DNA of 64,000 nucleotides from Acidobacteriota bacterium (GCA_027307335.1 DAHUXD010000051.1:1-64000); one strand, 5' to 3'. Positions 8,646 to 22,593 are shown, counted from the first letter of the stretch. The notes: a model not told the origin generated them from the sequence alone. Program-made: numbers and translations.

Positions 8646-11306
8646 TCAGCCCAGCTCGTCGAGCAGCTTCGCCACCAGCCCCGTCCATCCCGTCTGGTGG
8701 CTCGCGCCGAGGCCGAGGCCGTTGTCCCCGTGGAAGTACTCGTGGAAGAGCACGAGGTCCTTCCAGTGCGGATCGGTTCGGAAGATCTCGCGGCCGCCGA
8801 AGACCGGCCGGCGCCCCGTCGCATCCGGCAGGAAGATGTTCGAGAGCCGCGTCGCGAGCTCGTGGGCGACCTGGTGCAGGGTCATGCGGCGCCCCGATCC
8901 GGTCGGGCACTCGACCGTGAACGAGTCGCCGAAGTACATGTGGTACCGCTTGAGCGACTCGAGGATGAGGTAGTTCAGCGGGAACCAGACGGGGCCGCGC
9001 CAGTTGGAGTTACCGCCGAAGAGCTTGGTGCGCGACTCGCCGGGCTCGTAGTCGAGGCGGAAGTTCTGTTGGCGCGCGACGAGCTGGTAGGGATGGTCCC
9101 GGTGGTACTGAGAGACGGAGCGGATGCCGTAGGGCGACAGGAACTCCGACTCGTCGAGCATGTACCCGAGCATCCGGGTCAGCTGCTCGGGGCGCACGAC
9201 CGACATGAGGATGCGCTCGTGCTTCCCGTGCGCCGTCATGGACGCGCAGGACCCGGTGAGGTCCGGCCGGTGCTGGAAGAACCACTGCATCCGGCGCTTG
9301 AAGCTCGGGAACCGGTCGATCAGGGCCGAGTCGCCGGTGACGACGGCGGTCAGCGGCAGCAGCCCGACCGCCGACCGCACGCGGATCGGGACCTGGCGTC
9401 CGTCCTCGTGGTGGATCTCGTCGTAGAAGAAGCCGTCCTGCTCGTCCCAGAGCCCGTCGCCGGGCACGTCCGGGCGCTGGACGGCGTAGGCGATGTAGAC
9501 GAAGTGCTCCCAGAACTTGCTCGCGACATCCTCGTAGACCGGGTCCTTCGACGCGAGCTCGAGCGCCATGCCGAGCAGGTTCAGGCAGTACATCGCCATC
9601 CAGCTCGTGCCGTCGGCCTGCGAGAGCACCCAGCCCTCGGGCAGCCTCATGTTGCGGTCGAAGATGCCGATGTTGTCGAGCCCGAGGAAGCCGCCCTGGA
9701 AGATGTTGTTGCCGAGCGCGTCCTTGCGGTTCACCCACCAGTCGAAGTTCAGGAGCAGCTTGTGGAAGACCCGCTCGAGAAACGCGTAGTCGGCGTTGCC
9801 CGTCTTCGCCCGTTCGATCTGGAACACCCGCAGCGCGGCCCACGCGTGCACGGGAGGATTGACGTCGGCGAAGTTCCACTCGTACGCGGGAATCTGGCCG
9901 TTCGGGTGCATGTACCACTCGCGCAGCATCAGCACGAGCTGGTCCTTGGCGAACTGCGCGTCGACGAGCGAGAACACGACGCAGTGAAAGGCGAGGTCCC
10001 ACGCCGCGTACCAGGGAAACTCCCACGTGTCCGGCATCGACAGGATGTCGGCGTTGAAGACGTGGCGCCAGTCGCTGTTGCGCCCCTTCTTCCGCGACTC
10101 GGGCGGTTTCGGCTGCAGCGGGTCCCCGTCGAGCCACCGCCTCACGTCGTACTTGTAGAACTGCTTGGACCAGATCATGCCCGCAAAGGCCTGGCGGGCG
10201 ACGCTCTTCTGCTCGGGCGTCAGGCGCTCGGCGATCACGGCGGCGTAGAACTCGTCGGCCTCGGCCTTCCGGAGCGCCAGGGTCTCTCCGAACGCGTCCC
10301 CGAACGGATCGTCCTTCTCCCAGGGCTCCTCGGTCAGCCGGAGGCGCCGCCGGACGCTTCCGCCCGCGGGCACCTCGAGCCGGAAGCGCGCGGCCGCCTT
10401 CGTGCCGCGGAGCGCCGCGTTCACGGCGGACGCGTCGCGGTCGATCACGTAGCGGTGGAACGCGTCCTTCACGTAGGGAGAGGGATTCGGGGCGCCGAAG
10501 AGCCGAGAGGCGTTCGTCTCGTTCTCGGTGAAGAGGAGCTCCGCGCCCGCCTCGACGTGGAGATAGCGCCGGCCGAGGTAGGCCTCGTCGAGCTCGATCA
10601 CGCGCCGGCCGGCCGGCCGCTCCGCCGCCGCTGCCGAGGGACGCGGACGGTCCGGCTTCCACGACCACGTGTTGCGGAACCAGACGGACGGCAGGAGATC
10701 CAGCGTCGCCGCCTCGGGGCCGCGGTTGAACACCGTGATCGCGATGACGACGTCCTCGGGCGACGCCTTCGCGTATTCGACGAAGACGTCGAAGTAGCGG
10801 CCCTCGTCGAAGATCCCGGTGTCGAGGAGCTCGTACTCCGGATCGTCCATCGTGCGGCGCCGGTTCTCCTCGAGGAGGTGGACGTACGGGTACGCGGCGT
10901 GCGGGTACTTGTAGAGGTACTTCAGGTACGAGTGCGTGGGCGTCGCGTCGAGATAGAACCAGTACTCCTTGACGTCCTCGCCGTGGTTGCCCTCCTCGTT
11001 GTTGAGGCCGAACGGCCGCTCCTTCAGGATCGGGTCGCGGCCGTTCCACAACGCGAGCGCGAAGCAGAGGAGCTGGTGCCGGTCGCTGATGCCGCCGAGC
11101 CCGTCCTCGTTCCAGCGGAACGCGCGCGAGCGCGCGTGGTCGTGGGGAAAATAGTTCCAGGCCGCGCCGTTCGGGCTGTAGTCCTCGCGGACGGTGCCCC
11201 AGGCGCGCTCGGAGAGGTAGGGCCCCCAGCGGTTCCAGTGCTCCCGCCGCGCGTCGTTGGCCGCGACGCGCCGCCCCTCGGCCGTTTCGGCGGGCCTCGG
11301 CCTCAC
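8646..11306 (-). CDS. GH63-like glucosidase (MGH1-type family)
   Basis: 886 aa from GTG at 11306 (GTGA overlap with zwf stop): [44 protein letters not shown]...[24 protein letters not shown]. Confidence 0.85.
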   Translation of the reverse strand: MRPRPAETAEGRRVAANDARREHWNRWGPYLSERAWGTVREDYSPNGAAWNYFPHDHARSRAFRWNEDGLGGISDRHQLLCFALALWNGRDPILKERPFGLNNEEGNHGEDVKEYWFYLDATPTHSYLKYLYKYPHAAYPYVHLLEENRRRTMDDPEYELLDTGIFDEGRYFDVFVEYAKASPEDVVIAITVFNRGPEAATLDLLPSVWFRNTWSWKPDRPRPSAAAAERPAGRRVIELDEAYLGRRYLHVEAGAELLFTENETNASRLFGAPNPSPYVKDAFHRYVIDRDASAVNAALRGTKAAARFRLEVPAGGSVRRRLRLTEEPWEKDDPFGDAFGETLALRKAEADEFYAAVIAERLTPEQKSVARQAFAGMIWSKQFYKYDVRRWLDGDPLQPKPPESRKKGRNSDWRHVFNADILSMPDTWEFPWYAAWDLAFHCVVFSLVDAQFAKDQLVLMLREWYMHPNGQIPAYEWNFADVNPPVHAWAALRVFQIERAKTGNADYAFLERVFHKLLLNFDWWVNRKDALGNNIFQGGFLGLDNIGIFDRNMRLPEGWVLSQADGTSWMAMYCLNLLGMALELASKDPVYEDVASKFWEHFVYIAYAVQRPDVPGDGLWDEQDGFFYDEIHHEDGRQVPIRVRSAVGLLPLTAVVTGDSALIDRFPSFKRRMQWFFQHRPDLTGSCASMTAHGKHERILMSVVRPEQLTRMLGYMLDESEFLSPYGIRSVSQYHRDHPYQLVARQQNFRLDYEPGESRTKLFGGNSNWRGPVWFPLNYLILESLKRYHMYFGDSFTVECPTGSGRRMTLHQVAHELATRLSNIFLPDATGRRPVFGGREIFRTDPHWKDLVLFHEYFHGDNGLGLGASHQTGWTGLVAKLLDELG

Positions 11307-12682
11307 CGATCGGCGGCCGGGTTGCTCCAGCCCTCCAGCCCCGCGGTCATCCGGTCGGCCTCCTTCGGCCCCCACGTTCCCGGGGCGTAGGGGTGGACCG
11401 GGGTCGCGTCGCCGAGGATCCCGTTCACGACGAGCCAGGCGGCCTCGACGGCGTCCTCGCGCACGAAGAGCGTCGGGTCCCCCTTCATCGCGTCCGTCAG
11501 GAGGCGCTCGTAGGCGTCCACCTCGTCCCTTCCGGAGCTCTGAACGGCCATCAGCTCGGTCGGCATGGAGGCGGCCTCGGTGCCCGGCTTCTTGACGCGC
11601 GCGCCGATCGAAATCGCGATCTTCGGCCCGAGGCGGAAGCGGAAGTAGTTGCTCTCCGTGGGCGAGAGGCGCGACATGGGCGGCCGCTTGAGGTCCACGA
11701 CGACCTCGGTCGCCGTCAGCGGCAGGCACTTTCCGGCGCGGATGAAGAACGGGACGCCGGCCCACCGCCACGAGTTGACCTCCAGTTGCACCGCGGCGAA
11801 CGTCTCGACGGTCGATCCGGGCTTCACCCCGGGCTCCTTCGTGTAGCCCGTGAACTGGCCGCGCACGACGTCTTCGGGTTTCAGAGGCCGGATGGCCCGA
11901 AAGACCTTCACCTGTTCGTCCCGGATCCGGTCGGCGTCGAGCGAGATGGGCGGCTCCATCGCGAGGTACCCGACGACCTGGAGCAGGTGATTCTCGATGA
12001 CGTCCCGGATCGCTCCCGTCTCGTCGTAGAACCTGCCCCGGCCCTGGATGCCGAACTGCTCGGCCATCGTGATCTGGACGCAGTCGACGTAGTTGCGGTT
12101 CCAGATCGGCTCGAGGAAGGTGTTCGCGAACCGGAAGTAGAGGAGGTTCTCGACCGCCTCCTTGCCGAGATAGTGGTCGATCCGGAAGACGTTCGTCTCG
12201 GCGAAGACCGTGTGGAGCGTCTCGTTGAGGGCGCGGGCCGTCGCGTAGTCGTGGCCGAAGGGCTTCTCGATCACGACCCGGGCGCCCGCGGCGCAGCCGG
12301 ACTTGCCGAGCTGCTCGACGACGGCGCCGAAGAGGCTCGGCGGGATCGCGAGGTAGTGCGTCGGCCGCTTCGCCCCGCCCAGGGCCTGGCGCAGCTTCGC
12401 GAACGTCGCCGGGTCCGCGTAGTCGCCGTCGATGTACTGGAGGAGCGAAACGAGCCTGCCGAAGGCCGCCTCGTCGACGCCGCCGCCGTACTCCTGGAGG
12501 CTCTGGCGGGCCCGCTCGCGCAGCTGGTCGACGCTCCAGCCGGATTTCGCGACTCCGATCACGGGCACCGACAGGAAGCCCCGTTTGACCATGCCCTGCA
12601 GGGACGGGAAGATCTTCTTGTAAGCGAGGTCCCCGGTGGCGCCGAAGAAGACGAGGGCGTCCGAGACCTCACCGGACGCCAT
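11303..12682 (-). CDS. zwf: Glucose-6-phosphate 1-dehydrogenase
   Basis: [61 protein letters not shown]. Confidence 0.97.
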   Translation of the reverse strand: MASGEVSDALVFFGATGDLAYKKIFPSLQGMVKRGFLSVPVIGVAKSGWSVDQLRERARQSLQEYGGGVDEAAFGRLVSLLQYIDGDYADPATFAKLRQALGGAKRPTHYLAIPPSLFGAVVEQLGKSGCAAGARVVIEKPFGHDYATARALNETLHTVFAETNVFRIDHYLGKEAVENLLYFRFANTFLEPIWNRNYVDCVQITMAEQFGIQGRGRFYDETGAIRDVIENHLLQVVGYLAMEPPISLDADRIRDEQVKVFRAIRPLKPEDVVRGQFTGYTKEPGVKPGSTVETFAAVQLEVNSWRWAGVPFFIRAGKCLPLTATEVVVDLKRPPMSRLSPTESNYFRFRLGPKIAISIGARVKKPGTEAASMPTELMAVQSSGRDEVDAYERLLTDAMKGDPTLFVREDAVEAAWLVVNGILGDATPVHPYAPGTWGPKEADRMTAGLEGWSNPAADR

Positions 12683-13382
12683 AGCAGTTCTCCTTCCCGC
12701 GCCAGAGCACGACGCCGCCGAGGAGCCCCTCGACGTTGGAGACCGTCTTCACGCGCGGCGGCAGCTCGAAGTCGATCCGGGCCGCGTTGCCGCCGCCGAT
12801 GTACAGACGGTCGTAGTTGAAGAGCTCCGACAGCGACGCGATCGCCTTGCGGACGCGCCGGTTCCACCGCTTTCGCCCGGCCTTCTTCAGGGCCTTCTTG
12901 CCGACCTCCTCCTCGTAGGTCCTGCGGCGCCAGGCGGCGTGGTGGGCGAGCTGGACGTTCGGCACGAGGCGGCCGTCGACGAAGAGGGAGGAGCCGAAGC
13001 CGGTCCCGAGCGTGATCACGAGCTCGACGCCCTGGCCGCGCACGGCGCCGAGCCCCTGCACGTCGGCGTCGTTGGCGGCGCGCACCGGCACGCCGAGCTC
13101 GCGCGTCAGGAGCCGGTCCACGTCCACGCCGATCCAGGAGGGGTGCAGGTTGAAGGCCGTCTCGACGACGCCCTTGCGCACCCCGCCGGGGAAGCCGACC
13201 GAGGCGCGGTCGTACGCGCCCTGCTGGCCGGCGAGGCCGAGGATCGCCTTCACGAGGGCGCGCGGCGTCGCCGGCCGGGGCGTCTCGACGCGCCGGCGCT
13301 CGCCCAGCGGCTTGCCGGCGTCGTCCACGACGAGCGTCTTGACGCCCGTGCCGCCGATGTCGATGCAAAGGGTCTTCGGCAT
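12669..13382 (-). CDS. ppgK: ROK-family glucokinase, polyphosphate-glucokinase-like
   Basis: [64 protein letters not shown]; next to zwf and gnd. Confidence 0.75.
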   Translation of the reverse strand: MPKTLCIDIGGTGVKTLVVDDAGKPLGERRRVETPRPATPRALVKAILGLAGQQGAYDRASVGFPGGVRKGVVETAFNLHPSWIGVDVDRLLTRELGVPVRAANDADVQGLGAVRGQGVELVITLGTGFGSSLFVDGRLVPNVQLAHHAAWRRRTYEEEVGKKALKKAGRKRWNRRVRKAIASLSELFNYDRLYIGGGNAARIDFELPPRVKTVSNVEGLLGGVVLWRGKENCYGVR

Positions 13383-13388
13383 GGCGCG

Positions 13389-14402
13389 CTAGTCCTTCTT
13401 CTCCTCGTGGCCGCCGAACTCGAACCGCATGGCCGACATCAGCTTGTTCGCGAAGTCGGCCTGGCCCCGCGAGGCGAAGCGTTCGTACAGGGCCGACGTG
13501 AGCACCTCGGCGGGCACGCCCTCGTCGATCGCGGCGAGGATCGTCCAGCGGCCCTCGCCCGAGTCCGAGACGCGTCCCTCGAAGTTCTCGAGCTCGGGGG
13601 ACTTCAGCAGCGCGATCGCCGTCAGGTCGAGGAGCCACGAGGCGATGACGCTGCCGCGGCGCCACACCTCGGCGACGTCGGGGATCGGGATGTCGTACTG
13701 GTAGTGCTCCGGGTTCCGGAGCGGCGTCGTCTCGGCGTCGACCTCGCGCGACGTCTTGCCGACGTTGGCGTGCTTCAGGATGTTCAGGCCCTCGGCGTAG
13801 GCCGCCATGATCCCGTACTCGATCCCGTTGTGGACCATCTTGACGAAGTGCCCGGCGCCGGAGGGGCCGCAGTGGAGGTAGCCCAGCTCCGCCGTGCCGC
13901 CGGCCTTCTCGCGGCCCGGCGTCCGCTCGATGTCGCCGCGGCCCGGCGCCAGCGTGCGGAAGACCGGATCGAGCCGCAGGACCGCCTCGCGATCGCCGCC
14001 GATCATCATGCAGTAGCCGCGCTCGAGCCCCCACACGCCGCCGCTCGTGCCCACGTCGACGTAGTGGATGCCGCGCGCGCGCAGCTCGGTCTGCCTCCGG
14101 ATGTCGTCGATGTAGCAGGAGTTGCCGCCGTCGACGATCGTGTCGTCCTTCGAGAGGTTCGGCGCGAGATCGGCGACCGTGCCGTCGACGGCGGCCGCCG
14201 GGACCATCAGCCAGACGGAGCGGGGCGGAGAGAGCTTCGCGACGAACTCGTCGAGCGACGTCGCGCCGACGGCGCCCTCGCCCGCGAGCGCCTTCACGGT
14301 CTCGGCGCTGCGGTCGTAGACCACGCACTGGTGCCCGCCCTTCATCAGGCGGCGGACCATGTTCGCGCCCATCCGGCCGAGACCGATCATGCCGAGCTGC
14401 AT
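13389..14402 (-). CDS. gnd: 6-phosphogluconate dehydrogenase (decarboxylating)
   Basis: [72 protein letters not shown]. Confidence 0.95.
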   Translation of the reverse strand: MQLGMIGLGRMGANMVRRLMKGGHQCVVYDRSAETVKALAGEGAVGATSLDEFVAKLSPPRSVWLMVPAAAVDGTVADLAPNLSKDDTIVDGGNSCYIDDIRRQTELRARGIHYVDVGTSGGVWGLERGYCMMIGGDREAVLRLDPVFRTLAPGRGDIERTPGREKAGGTAELGYLHCGPSGAGHFVKMVHNGIEYGIMAAYAEGLNILKHANVGKTSREVDAETTPLRNPEHYQYDIPIPDVAEVWRRGSVIASWLLDLTAIALLKSPELENFEGRVSDSGEGRWTILAAIDEGVPAEVLTSALYERFASRGQADFANKLMSAMRFEFGGHEEKKD

Positions 14403-14511
14403 GGATCCTCCCTGGGAAACGGGGGAGGCAGCATATCGCGCGCCCGCGGAGAGCGGCCACGGGTCCGCGTCGGGAGAGCGGGATAGGATCTCCGAAACGC
14501 GGAGGAATTTC

Positions 14512-15075
14512 ATGAGATTCGGACCGGGGAGGGGTCTCGTCGTCGCGGCGGCCATCGCGTTGACGGCGGGCTGCGCGTCGGCGCCGGCGACGAAGGTCGG
14601 CTGGGACCAGAACGTGACGTTCTCGAACTACCACACCTGGGCGTGGAGACCGGACGGCTCCATCAACGATCCGACGTGGGCGCGCCGCTGCCAGGACGTG
14701 CTCTCCGATCAGCTCAAGTCGGACGGGCTGAAGCAGGTCTCGCTCGACGAGAACCCCGACCTCTGGGCCGTGATGCACGTGCGGCTCTCGGCGGAGGCCG
14801 TCGTGACCCCGTTCGATCCGAACTGGGGCTACGCGTGGGGCGCATGGGCGCCGCTCGACGACTACGAGACGCAGATCCCGGTCGGGACGATCATCGTCGA
14901 CCTCGTCGATCCGAAGCTGAAGCGCATCGTCTGGCGCGGGCGCGCGAAGGACGCGATCGATTCCGGCAAGTCCAACGAGGCGCGCGAGGAGAAGCTCCGG
15001 TCGGTCCTCGCGCAGCTCTTCGCGGGGTACCCGCCGTCCACGGCTTCAAAAGCGGCGGCGGGGCAGGGCCTTTGA
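14512..15075 (+). CDS. DUF4136-like lipoprotein
   Basis: [50 protein letters not shown]. Confidence 0.8.
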   Translation: MRFGPGRGLVVAAAIALTAGCASAPATKVGWDQNVTFSNYHTWAWRPDGSINDPTWARRCQDVLSDQLKSDGLKQVSLDENPDLWAVMHVRLSAEAVVTPFDPNWGYAWGAWAPLDDYETQIPVGTIIVDLVDPKLKRIVWRGRAKDAIDSGKSNEAREEKLRSVLAQLFAGYPPSTASKAAAGQGL

Positions 15076-16715
15076 CCGTTTCGCCCCTCGCGGGCAAAAC
15101 GGCGCCGTCCTCGATCCTCGTCGACGTTCCGAAGCTCGTCACCGCGTACTACACGGGCCGGCCCGACCCGGCGGTGCCGGCGCAGCGCGTCGCGTTCGGC
15201 ACGTCCGGTCACCGCGGCTCCTCCTTCGACGACGCGTTCAACGAGGCGCACATCCTCGCGATGACCGAGGCGATCTGCCGCCACCGGCGCGCGCAGAAGA
15301 TCGATGGGCCTCTCTTCCTCGGCATCGACACTCATGCGCTCTCGGCGCCGGCGTTCGCGACGGCCGTCGAGGTGCTCGCGGCGCACGAGGTGGAAGTCCG
15401 CGTCGACGCCGAGGGCGGCTACACGCCGACCCCCGTCGTGTCCCACGCGATCCTCACGCACAACCGCGGCCGCGGCGACGGTCTCGCGGACGGCATCGTG
15501 ATCACGCCGTCGCACAATCCGCCGCGATACGGCGGCTTCAAGTACAACCCGCCCACCGGCGGCCCCGCGGAGGCGGACGTCACCGCAGCGATCGAGAAGA
15601 CCGCGAACGAGCTCCTCGCCGACGCGCCGCGGAGCGTCCGGCGCATGCCGTACGAGCGCGCCCGCAAGGCGGCGACCACGCGCCCGCATCCCTTCCGCGA
15701 GCGTTACGTCGACGACCTCGCCTCGGTCGTCGACTGCGAGGCGATCCGCGGAAGCGGCGTCCGCATCGGCGCCGACCCGCTCGGCGGCGCGAGCGTCGCG
15801 TACTGGGACGCGATCCGCGAGCGCTGGGGACTGAACCTCGAGGTCGTGAACCGCGAGGTCGACGCGACGTTCCGGTTCATGACGGTCGACTGGGACGGTC
15901 AGATCCGAATGGACCCCTCGTCGCCGCCCGCGATGGCGAGCCTGGTCGCGCTGAAGGACCGCTACGACGTCGCGTTCGCCAACGACGCCGACGCGGACCG
16001 CCACGGCATCGTCACGCGCGGCCAGGGACTCCTCGAGCCGAACCACTACCTTTCGGTCGCGATCGCTTACCTCTTCGCGGAGCGTCCCCGGTGGCCCGCG
16101 GCGGCCGCCGTCGGCAAGACGCTCGTCTCGAGCGGGATGATCGACCGCGTCGCGGCGCGGCTCGGGCGGCGGCTCGTCGAGGTGCCGGTCGGGTTCAAGT
16201 GGTTCGTCGAGGGACTCCTCTCCGGCGCGCTCGGCTTCGGCGGCGAGGAGAGCGCGGGAGCGGCGTTCCTGCGCCGCGACGGCACCGTCTGGACGACGGA
16301 CAAGGACGGCATCGCCCCGAACCTCCTCGCCGCCGAGATCACCGCGCGCACCGGGAAGGACCCCGGGGAGCGGTACCGCGCGCTCACCGCGGAGTTCGGC
16401 TCGCCCTGCTACACGCGCATCGACGCGCCGGCGACGCCCGAGCAGAAGGACAAGCTGAAGCGCCTGTCCCCCGAGTCGGTCGCGGCCGCCACGCTCGCGG
16501 GCGAGCCCATCCGCGCGAAGCTGACCCGGGCGCCCGGCAACGGGGCGCCGATCGGCGGCCTCAAGGTCGTGGCGGAAAGCGGCTGGTTCGCGGCCCGACC
16601 GTCCGGAACCGAGAACATCTACAAGATTTACGCGGAGAGCTTTCGCGACCGGACCCACCTGGAGGCCATCGTGGCCGAGGCGCAGCGGATCGTGGGCCGC
16701 GCCCTCGTGTCATGA
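15072..16715 (+). CDS. pgm: Phosphoglucomutase (alpha-D-glucose phosphate-specific)
   Basis: TTG start overlapping previous stop (TTGA); [59 protein letters not shown]. Confidence 0.95.
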   Translation: MTVSPLAGKTAPSSILVDVPKLVTAYYTGRPDPAVPAQRVAFGTSGHRGSSFDDAFNEAHILAMTEAICRHRRAQKIDGPLFLGIDTHALSAPAFATAVEVLAAHEVEVRVDAEGGYTPTPVVSHAILTHNRGRGDGLADGIVITPSHNPPRYGGFKYNPPTGGPAEADVTAAIEKTANELLADAPRSVRRMPYERARKAATTRPHPFRERYVDDLASVVDCEAIRGSGVRIGADPLGGASVAYWDAIRERWGLNLEVVNREVDATFRFMTVDWDGQIRMDPSSPPAMASLVALKDRYDVAFANDADADRHGIVTRGQGLLEPNHYLSVAIAYLFAERPRWPAAAAVGKTLVSSGMIDRVAARLGRRLVEVPVGFKWFVEGLLSGALGFGGEESAGAAFLRRDGTVWTTDKDGIAPNLLAAEITARTGKDPGERYRALTAEFGSPCYTRIDAPATPEQKDKLKRLSPESVAAATLAGEPIRAKLTRAPGNGAPIGGLKVVAESGWFAARPSGTENIYKIYAESFRDRTHLEAIVAEAQRIVGRALVS

Positions 16716-16744
16716 TCGGCCCTTCGTTTTCGGCGAGGTGACCC

Positions 16745-17830
16745 ATGAAAGCCACGGAGAAGCTCCACGCCATCGGCCAGAGCCTCTGGCTCGACAACAT
16801 CACCCGCGACCTCCTCGACAGCGGCACGCTCCAGCGGTACGTGGACGAGCTGTCGGTGTCGGGCCTGACGTCGAACCCGACGATCTTCGATCAGGCGCTC
16901 AAGAAGAGTCCGGCGTACGACGCGTCGATCCGGAAGAAGGCCGGACGGAGCAAGTCGGACGAGGCGCTCTTCTTCGAGATCGCGCTCGAGGACCTGACGC
17001 GCGCCGCGGACGTCTTTCGCCCCGTCTGGGACCGCACCGACGGCGTCGACGGGTGGGTCTCGCTCGAGGTGTCGCCGCTCCTCGCGCACGACACGGCCCG
17101 GACGATCGCGGCGGCGAAGGATCTCTTCGCGAAGGCCGCGCGGCCGAACCTCTTCATCAAGATCCCCGGCACGCCGGAGGGGCTGCCCGCGATCGAGGAA
17201 GCGATCTTCGCGGGCGTGCCCGTCAACGTCACGCTGCTCTTCTCGCGCGACCAGTACGTGGCCGCGGCCGAGGCGTTCATGAAGGGCGTCGAGCGCCGCA
17301 TCGACGCGGGCCTGAACCCCGCCGTCGCGTCCGTCGCGTCCCTCTTCGTCAGCCGCTGGGACGTCGCGGTGGCCGACAGGGTGCCGGACGCGCTGAAGGA
17401 CCGGCTCGGCATCGCCGTCGCGCGCCGCGCGTACAACGCCTACTGCGCGCTCCTCGGATCGCCGCGCTGGCTGCGCGCCTACAACTCGGGCGCGAGGCCG
17501 CAGCGCCTGCTGTGGGCGTCGACCGGCACGAAGGACCCGAAGTCTCCCGACACGCTCTACGTCAAGGCCCTCGCGGCGCCGTTCACCGTGAACACCATGC
17601 CCGAGGCCACGCTGAAGGCGATGGCCGACCACGGCGAGGTCGGCGGGACGCTCCCGCCCGACGGCGGCGACGCGGAGGCGGTGCTCGTGCAGTTCGAGGA
17701 CGCCGGCATCCGGGTCGGCGCGCTCGCCGCGAAGCTGCAGGAGGACGGCGCGAAGGCGTTCGTCGCCTCCTGGAACGAGCTCCTCGGCGGGATCGCGTCG
17801 AAGAGCGCCGCCCTCGGCAAGGCGAGCTGA
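16745..17830 (+). CDS. tal: Transaldolase
   Basis: [85 protein letters not shown]. Confidence 0.95.
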   Translation: MKATEKLHAIGQSLWLDNITRDLLDSGTLQRYVDELSVSGLTSNPTIFDQALKKSPAYDASIRKKAGRSKSDEALFFEIALEDLTRAADVFRPVWDRTDGVDGWVSLEVSPLLAHDTARTIAAAKDLFAKAARPNLFIKIPGTPEGLPAIEEAIFAGVPVNVTLLFSRDQYVAAAEAFMKGVERRIDAGLNPAVASVASLFVSRWDVAVADRVPDALKDRLGIAVARRAYNAYCALLGSPRWLRAYNSGARPQRLLWASTGTKDPKSPDTLYVKALAAPFTVNTMPEATLKAMADHGEVGGTLPPDGGDAEAVLVQFEDAGIRVGALAAKLQEDGAKAFVASWNELLGGIASKSAALGKAS

Positions 17831-17831
17831 G

Positions 17832-19481
17832 TTGACGACCGGCGCCCTGCCGCCGCTCGCCGGGCGCCCGGCCTGGAGGGCGCTCGCCGTTCATCACGCG
17901 CAGGTTCGCGACGTCACGCTCCGGCGCCTCTTCGCCGACGACCCGGGGCGCGGCGAGCGGCTGACGCTCGAGGCTGCGGGCCTCTTCCTCGACTACTCGA
18001 AGAACCGCATCACCGACGAGACCCTCCGCCTCCTCGCGGACCTCGCCCGCGAGTGCGGGGTCGCCGAGCGGCGCGACGCGATGTTCCGCGGCGAGAAGAT
18101 CAACGTCACCGAGAACCGCGCGGTGCTCCACGTCGCGCTGCGCGCGCCGAAGGGCGAGGTCATCCGCGTCGACGGGAAGGACGTCGTGCCGGAGGTCCAC
18201 GCCGTCCTCGACCGGATGGCGGCGTTCTCCGAGAAGGTGCGCGGCGGCGCATGGACCGGCCACACCGGGAAGCGGATCCGAAACGTCATCAACATCGGCA
18301 TCGGCGGCTCCGACCTCGGTCCCGTCATGGCTTACGAGGCGCTCCGCCACTACAGCGACCGCGCGATGGCGTTCCGCTTCGTCTCGAACGTCGACGGGAC
18401 CGACTTCGCCGAGGCGACGAGGGACCTCGATCCCGCGGAGACGCTCTTCATCATCTCCTCGAAGACGTTCACCACGCTCGAGACGATGACGAACGCGCAC
18501 ACCGCGCGCGACTGGGCGCTCGCCGGCCTCGGGGGCGACGCGAAGGCGGTCGCGAAGCACTTCGTCGCGGTCTCGACGAACGCGGCGAAGGTCTCGGAGT
18601 TCGGCATCGACACGGCGAACATGTTCGGCTTCTGGGACTGGGTCGGCGGCCGCTACTCGATGGACTCGGCGATCGGACTCTCGACGATGCTCGCGGTGGG
18701 CCCGGAGAACTTCCGCTCGATGCTGGCGGGCTTCCACGCCATGGACGAGCACTTCCGCACGGCGCCGCTCGAGAAGAACCTGCCGGTGCTGATGGGTCTC
18801 CTCGCGGTCTGGTACAACGACTTCTTCGGCGCGGCGACGGTCGCGGTCCTGCCGTACGAGCAGTACCTCGAGCGCTTCCCGGCGTACCTGCAGCAGCTGA
18901 CGATGGAGTCGAACGGCAAGCACGTCCGGCTCGACGGGTCGCCGGTCGGCGCCGACACGGGGCCGGTGTACTGGGGCGAGCCCGGCACGAACGGGCAGCA
19001 CTCGTTCTACCAGCTCATCCACCAGGGCACGCGCCTGATCCCGTGCGACTTCATCGCGTTCGCCGAGGCGCTGAACCCGCTCGGCCGCCACCACGACCTC
19101 CTCGTCGCGAACGTGTTCGCGCAGGCGGAGGCCCTCGCCTTCGGCAAGACGGCCGAGGAGGTGAAGGCGGAGGGCACGCCGGGCGGACTCGTGCCGCACC
19201 GCGTCTTCGAGGGCAACCGGCCGACGAACGTGATCCTCGCGCCGAAGCTGACGCCCGAGGCGCTCGGCGCGCTCGTCGCGCTCTACGAGCACAGCGTGTT
19301 CACGCAGGGCGCGATCTGGGGCATCGACTCGTTCGACCAGTGGGGCGTCGAGCTGGGGAAGGTCCTGGCCCAGCGGATCGTGCCGGAGCTCGAGGCGGAG
19401 GACGAGCCGAGGCTCGCGCACGACACGTCCACGAACGCGCTGATCCGCCGCTACCGCCGGAGAAAATCACCGGCCCGATGA
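17832..19481 (+). CDS. pgi: Glucose-6-phosphate isomerase
   Basis: [67 protein letters not shown]. Confidence 0.97.
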   Translation: MTTGALPPLAGRPAWRALAVHHAQVRDVTLRRLFADDPGRGERLTLEAAGLFLDYSKNRITDETLRLLADLARECGVAERRDAMFRGEKINVTENRAVLHVALRAPKGEVIRVDGKDVVPEVHAVLDRMAAFSEKVRGGAWTGHTGKRIRNVINIGIGGSDLGPVMAYEALRHYSDRAMAFRFVSNVDGTDFAEATRDLDPAETLFIISSKTFTTLETMTNAHTARDWALAGLGGDAKAVAKHFVAVSTNAAKVSEFGIDTANMFGFWDWVGGRYSMDSAIGLSTMLAVGPENFRSMLAGFHAMDEHFRTAPLEKNLPVLMGLLAVWYNDFFGAATVAVLPYEQYLERFPAYLQQLTMESNGKHVRLDGSPVGADTGPVYWGEPGTNGQHSFYQLIHQGTRLIPCDFIAFAEALNPLGRHHDLLVANVFAQAEALAFGKTAEEVKAEGTPGGLVPHRVFEGNRPTNVILAPKLTPEALGALVALYEHSVFTQGAIWGIDSFDQWGVELGKVLAQRIVPELEAEDEPRLAHDTSTNALIRRYRRRKSPAR

Positions 19482-20170
19482 AGCTCGAGGTCCTGCCCGA
19501 CGCGGCAGCGGCCGCGGCGCGGGCCGCCACGCGGCTCGCCGACGCGGCTCGGCAGGCCGTCGCGGCGCGAGGCCGGTTCGTCTTCGCCGTCAGCGGCGGG
19601 CACAGCCCCTGGGTCATGCTGCGGGCCTTCGCGGGGGAGCCGCTGCCCTGGGAGAACGTCCACGTCTTCCAGGTGGACGAGCGGGTCGCGCCGGCGGGGG
19701 ACCCTGACCGGAACCTCACGCACCTGAAGGAGAGTCTCCTCTCGCACGCGCCCCTGCCCGAGGCCAACGTCCACGCGATGCCGGTCGAAGCGGCGGATCT
19801 CGACGCCGCCGCTCGCGAGTACGCGCGCGAGCTCGAGCGGATGACGGGAAGACCGCCCGTCCTCGACCTCGCGCATCTCGGGCTCGGCCCCGACGGGCAC
19901 ACGGCGTCGCTCGTTCCGGGCGACCCGGTGCTTTCCGTGACGGACCGCGACGTCGCGCTCACGGCGGTCTACGCGGGGCACCGCCGCATGACCCTGACGT
20001 ATCCGGTCCTCGACCGTGCGCGCCGGGTGCTCTGGCTCGTCACGGGCGGGGAGAAGGCGCCCGTCCTTCCGCGTCTGATGCGGGGCGACCCCTCGATTCC
20101 GGCGGGCCGGGTGAGCGCTGCCGCCGCCGACGTGATCGCCGACGCGGCCGCCGCCGCGACCGCGACGTAA
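19478..20170 (+). CDS. pgl: 6-phosphogluconolactonase
   Basis: [57 protein letters not shown]. Confidence 0.93.
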   Translation: MKLEVLPDAAAAAARAATRLADAARQAVAARGRFVFAVSGGHSPWVMLRAFAGEPLPWENVHVFQVDERVAPAGDPDRNLTHLKESLLSHAPLPEANVHAMPVEAADLDAAAREYARELERMTGRPPVLDLAHLGLGPDGHTASLVPGDPVLSVTDRDVALTAVYAGHRRMTLTYPVLDRARRVLWLVTGGEKAPVLPRLMRGDPSIPAGRVSAAAADVIADAAAAATAT

Positions 20171-20193
20171 GTAAACACTTTCCCCGTTGGAGC

Positions 20194-22593
20194 TCAGCCC
20201 GCCGAGCGTTTCGCCACGAACTCCCTCTGACGGCGCAGAGCGTCGCTGCGGATCGCGGCGAACTGGGGATCCCCGCGGATCGAGTCGAACGCCCGATCAC
20301 GGTCTCCGTCGGGGAAGCAGAGGTAGTTGGCCTCCACCGCCGCGCGAAGCAGCCGCAGCGCGGGCGCGGGGTAGTGGGCGGCGGCCAGCAGAACGGCGGA
20401 CGAATACGTGCCCTCCGAGTCGAAGAACAGGCGTCCGTACTCCTCGACGCGGGCCGCGGCGGCATTGCGTTCCTCCGCCGTTCCCGTCTTCAGGAGCAAC
20501 CGCGCCTCGTCGGCTCCGCCGGCGGAGGCAAACAGACGCCCGGCGTCTTCCGGCCGGCCCTGATGCAGGCGCAGGCGGGCCTCCTGCAGCATCGCCCAGT
20601 TGGATCCGGGGTCGAGACGGAGGTACGCGAATGCCCGGTCGAAGTCGCCCCTCCGTTCGTAGACCAGGTGGCACGAACGGAAACGCGCGTTGTGCGGATC
20701 GGCGGCGAGCGCGGCGTCGCATTCCCGCGCCGCATCCTCGAGCAGACCGGCGTATCGAAGGACATAGGCCGCCGCGAAGTGGGCGCCCGCGTCCCGGGGT
20801 CTCTTGCGAAGCTGATCCATCGCGTGCCGGTAGGCGCCGATCAGGTTTCCCTGTTCGGTCTCATAGACGATCAGCTGTTGGGTCGCGTCGGCGAGGTTCG
20901 GATCCAGCGCACGGGCCTTCTCCTGCGCCGCAACGGCCTGGGCGACCACGCTCTTGCGGCGGCCGGAATCGATGCTCGCGTAGGACGCCTCGTAGTGGTA
21001 GCGACGACCGAGCTCGCAGACGGCGGGCGCAAAGTCGGCGTCGAGGCCCACCGAGCGCTCCAGCATCTCGATGGCGCGGCGATTGGGGTCGGGGTCGCTC
21101 GAGAGGGCCTTGCTGCGAAGGTAGAGGTCGTAGGCTTCTTCGCTCTTCGGGCGCGTGGAGGGTGCCACCGTGCCCGCGGCGGCCCCGACGAGCGGGAAGA
21201 GGCCGTCGCGGAGGCGCGAGGCCACCTGCTCGCGCAGGGCGATCGCGTCGGTGGCCGGCACACTCATCGTGTCGTGCCAGATCACGCGGTTCGAATCGGC
21301 ATCCACGACCTCGAGCGTCAGGCGCAGCAGGTCGCCTTCCTTCCGAAAATGCCCCGTCAGGACGTCGGCCACCTGGAGCTCGCGTCCGGCGGCCTGAGGG
21401 TCGGCGTCTTCCCTGGCGTACTTCTGGGTCGACGCGAACGGGCGGATCGCGAGCGTCGGGATGTACGAGAGCGTCGTGACGACCTCGTCCGGCAGCGCCA
21501 GACGCAGATGGTCGATGGACGGGTCGCCGCCGAGGTTCTGGAAAGGGAGGACCGCCAGCGTGATCTGGGCCGCGCCGCCACCCGGAGCCGACGAAGGCGT
21601 CCGTCGGTGCCGGGCCGCCCACCACGCGCCCGCGGCGAGCGCGACGACTGCCGCGACGGCGGCGGGGACGATCCATCTCCGCGAGCGCGGCGCCGGCGTC
21701 CGTGGCGCGGCGGGCTGCGCGCCGCTCGTCGCCAGCGCCGGCCCCGACGCCTCGGAGAGAGCGAAGGCGATGTCCCTGGCCGACTGGAATCGGTTTTCGC
21801 GGTCCTTCTCCAGGCAGTGCCGGATGACGTGGTCGAGGGCGATCGGGACGTTCCGGCCCGACTCCGACAGCTCCGGCGGCTCGTCCCGCACGATCGCCGC
21901 CATCGTGTCGATCGCCGTGTCCTTCTTGAATGCTCGCCGGCCGGACAGCATCTCGTAGAGAACGGCGCCGAAAGAGAAGATGTCGCTCCGGTGATCGACC
22001 GGCTGTCCGCGCACCTGCTCGGGCGACATGTAGCCGGCCGTGCCCATCACGGTGCCGGGCTCGGTGCGGCCGGACTGAGTCGGCGCGCTGGTCTGTGATC
22101 CCGGGGCGGCCGTCTCCACTCGCTTTGCGAGGCCGAAATCGAGGATCTTGACGTGGCCGTCCCGCGACACGAACAGGTTCTCCGGTTTGAGGTCCCGGTG
22201 GACGACGCCCTTCTCGTGAGCGGCGGACAGGCCCTTCACGATTTGGAGGCCGTAGTCCACCGCCTGCTTGGGCGCGATCCGTCCGGCATCGAGGCGGTCG
22301 CGAAGGGTCTCTCCTTCGAGGAGCTCCATCACGGCGTAGGCGGTCCCGCTCTCCGTCCCGAAGTCGAAGATCGAAAGGATGTTCGGATGGGAGAGCGAGG
22401 CCACGGCCAGCGCCTCGCTCTCGAACCGCGCGAAGGCGTCGCGATCGAGCGCCAGAGATTCCGGAAGGACCTTGATCGCGACGTCGCGCTGGAGCTTTGG
22501 GTCCCGCGCCCGATACACCTCGCCCATCCCGCCCGCACCGAGGGGCGACAGGATTTCATAGGGGCCGAGACGAGTCCCGGCGGCAAGCGTCAT
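20194..22593 (-). CDS. Serine/threonine protein kinase with C-terminal TPR-like region
   Basis: [68 protein letters not shown]; one TM, then helical repeats. Confidence 0.93.
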   Translation of the reverse strand: MTLAAGTRLGPYEILSPLGAGGMGEVYRARDPKLQRDVAIKVLPESLALDRDAFARFESEALAVASLSHPNILSIFDFGTESGTAYAVMELLEGETLRDRLDAGRIAPKQAVDYGLQIVKGLSAAHEKGVVHRDLKPENLFVSRDGHVKILDFGLAKRVETAAPGSQTSAPTQSGRTEPGTVMGTAGYMSPEQVRGQPVDHRSDIFSFGAVLYEMLSGRRAFKKDTAIDTMAAIVRDEPPELSESGRNVPIALDHVIRHCLEKDRENRFQSARDIAFALSEASGPALATSGAQPAAPRTPAPRSRRWIVPAAVAAVVALAAGAWWAARHRRTPSSAPGGGAAQITLAVLPFQNLGGDPSIDHLRLALPDEVVTTLSYIPTLAIRPFASTQKYAREDADPQAAGRELQVADVLTGHFRKEGDLLRLTLEVVDADSNRVIWHDTMSVPATDAIALREQVASRLRDGLFPLVGAAAGTVAPSTRPKSEEAYDLYLRSKALSSDPDPNRRAIEMLERSVGLDADFAPAVCELGRRYHYEASYASIDSGRRKSVVAQAVAAQEKARALDPNLADATQQLIVYETEQGNLIGAYRHAMDQLRKRPRDAGAHFAAAYVLRYAGLLEDAARECDAALAADPHNARFRSCHLVYERRGDFDRAFAYLRLDPGSNWAMLQEARLRLHQGRPEDAGRLFASAGGADEARLLLKTGTAEERNAAAARVEEYGRLFFDSEGTYSSAVLLAAAHYPAPALRLLRAAVEANYLCFPDGDRDRAFDSIRGDPQFAAIRSDALRRQREFVAKRSAG

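Noticed and set aside
8535-11390. 951-aa plus-strand ORF
   Set aside because: Antisense shadow of the glucosidase; Arg/Val/Glu/His-rich composition with no family motifs, typical of high-GC antisense frames
12559-14778. 739-aa minus-strand ORF
   Set aside because: Out-of-frame overlap with gnd, ppgK and zwf; Arg/Gly-rich translation without motifs
17583-19421. 612-aa minus-strand ORF
   Set aside because: Antisense to pgi, which is unambiguous
20374-22098. 574-aa plus-strand ORF
   Set aside because: Antisense to the Ser/Thr kinase with all kinase motifs on the other strand
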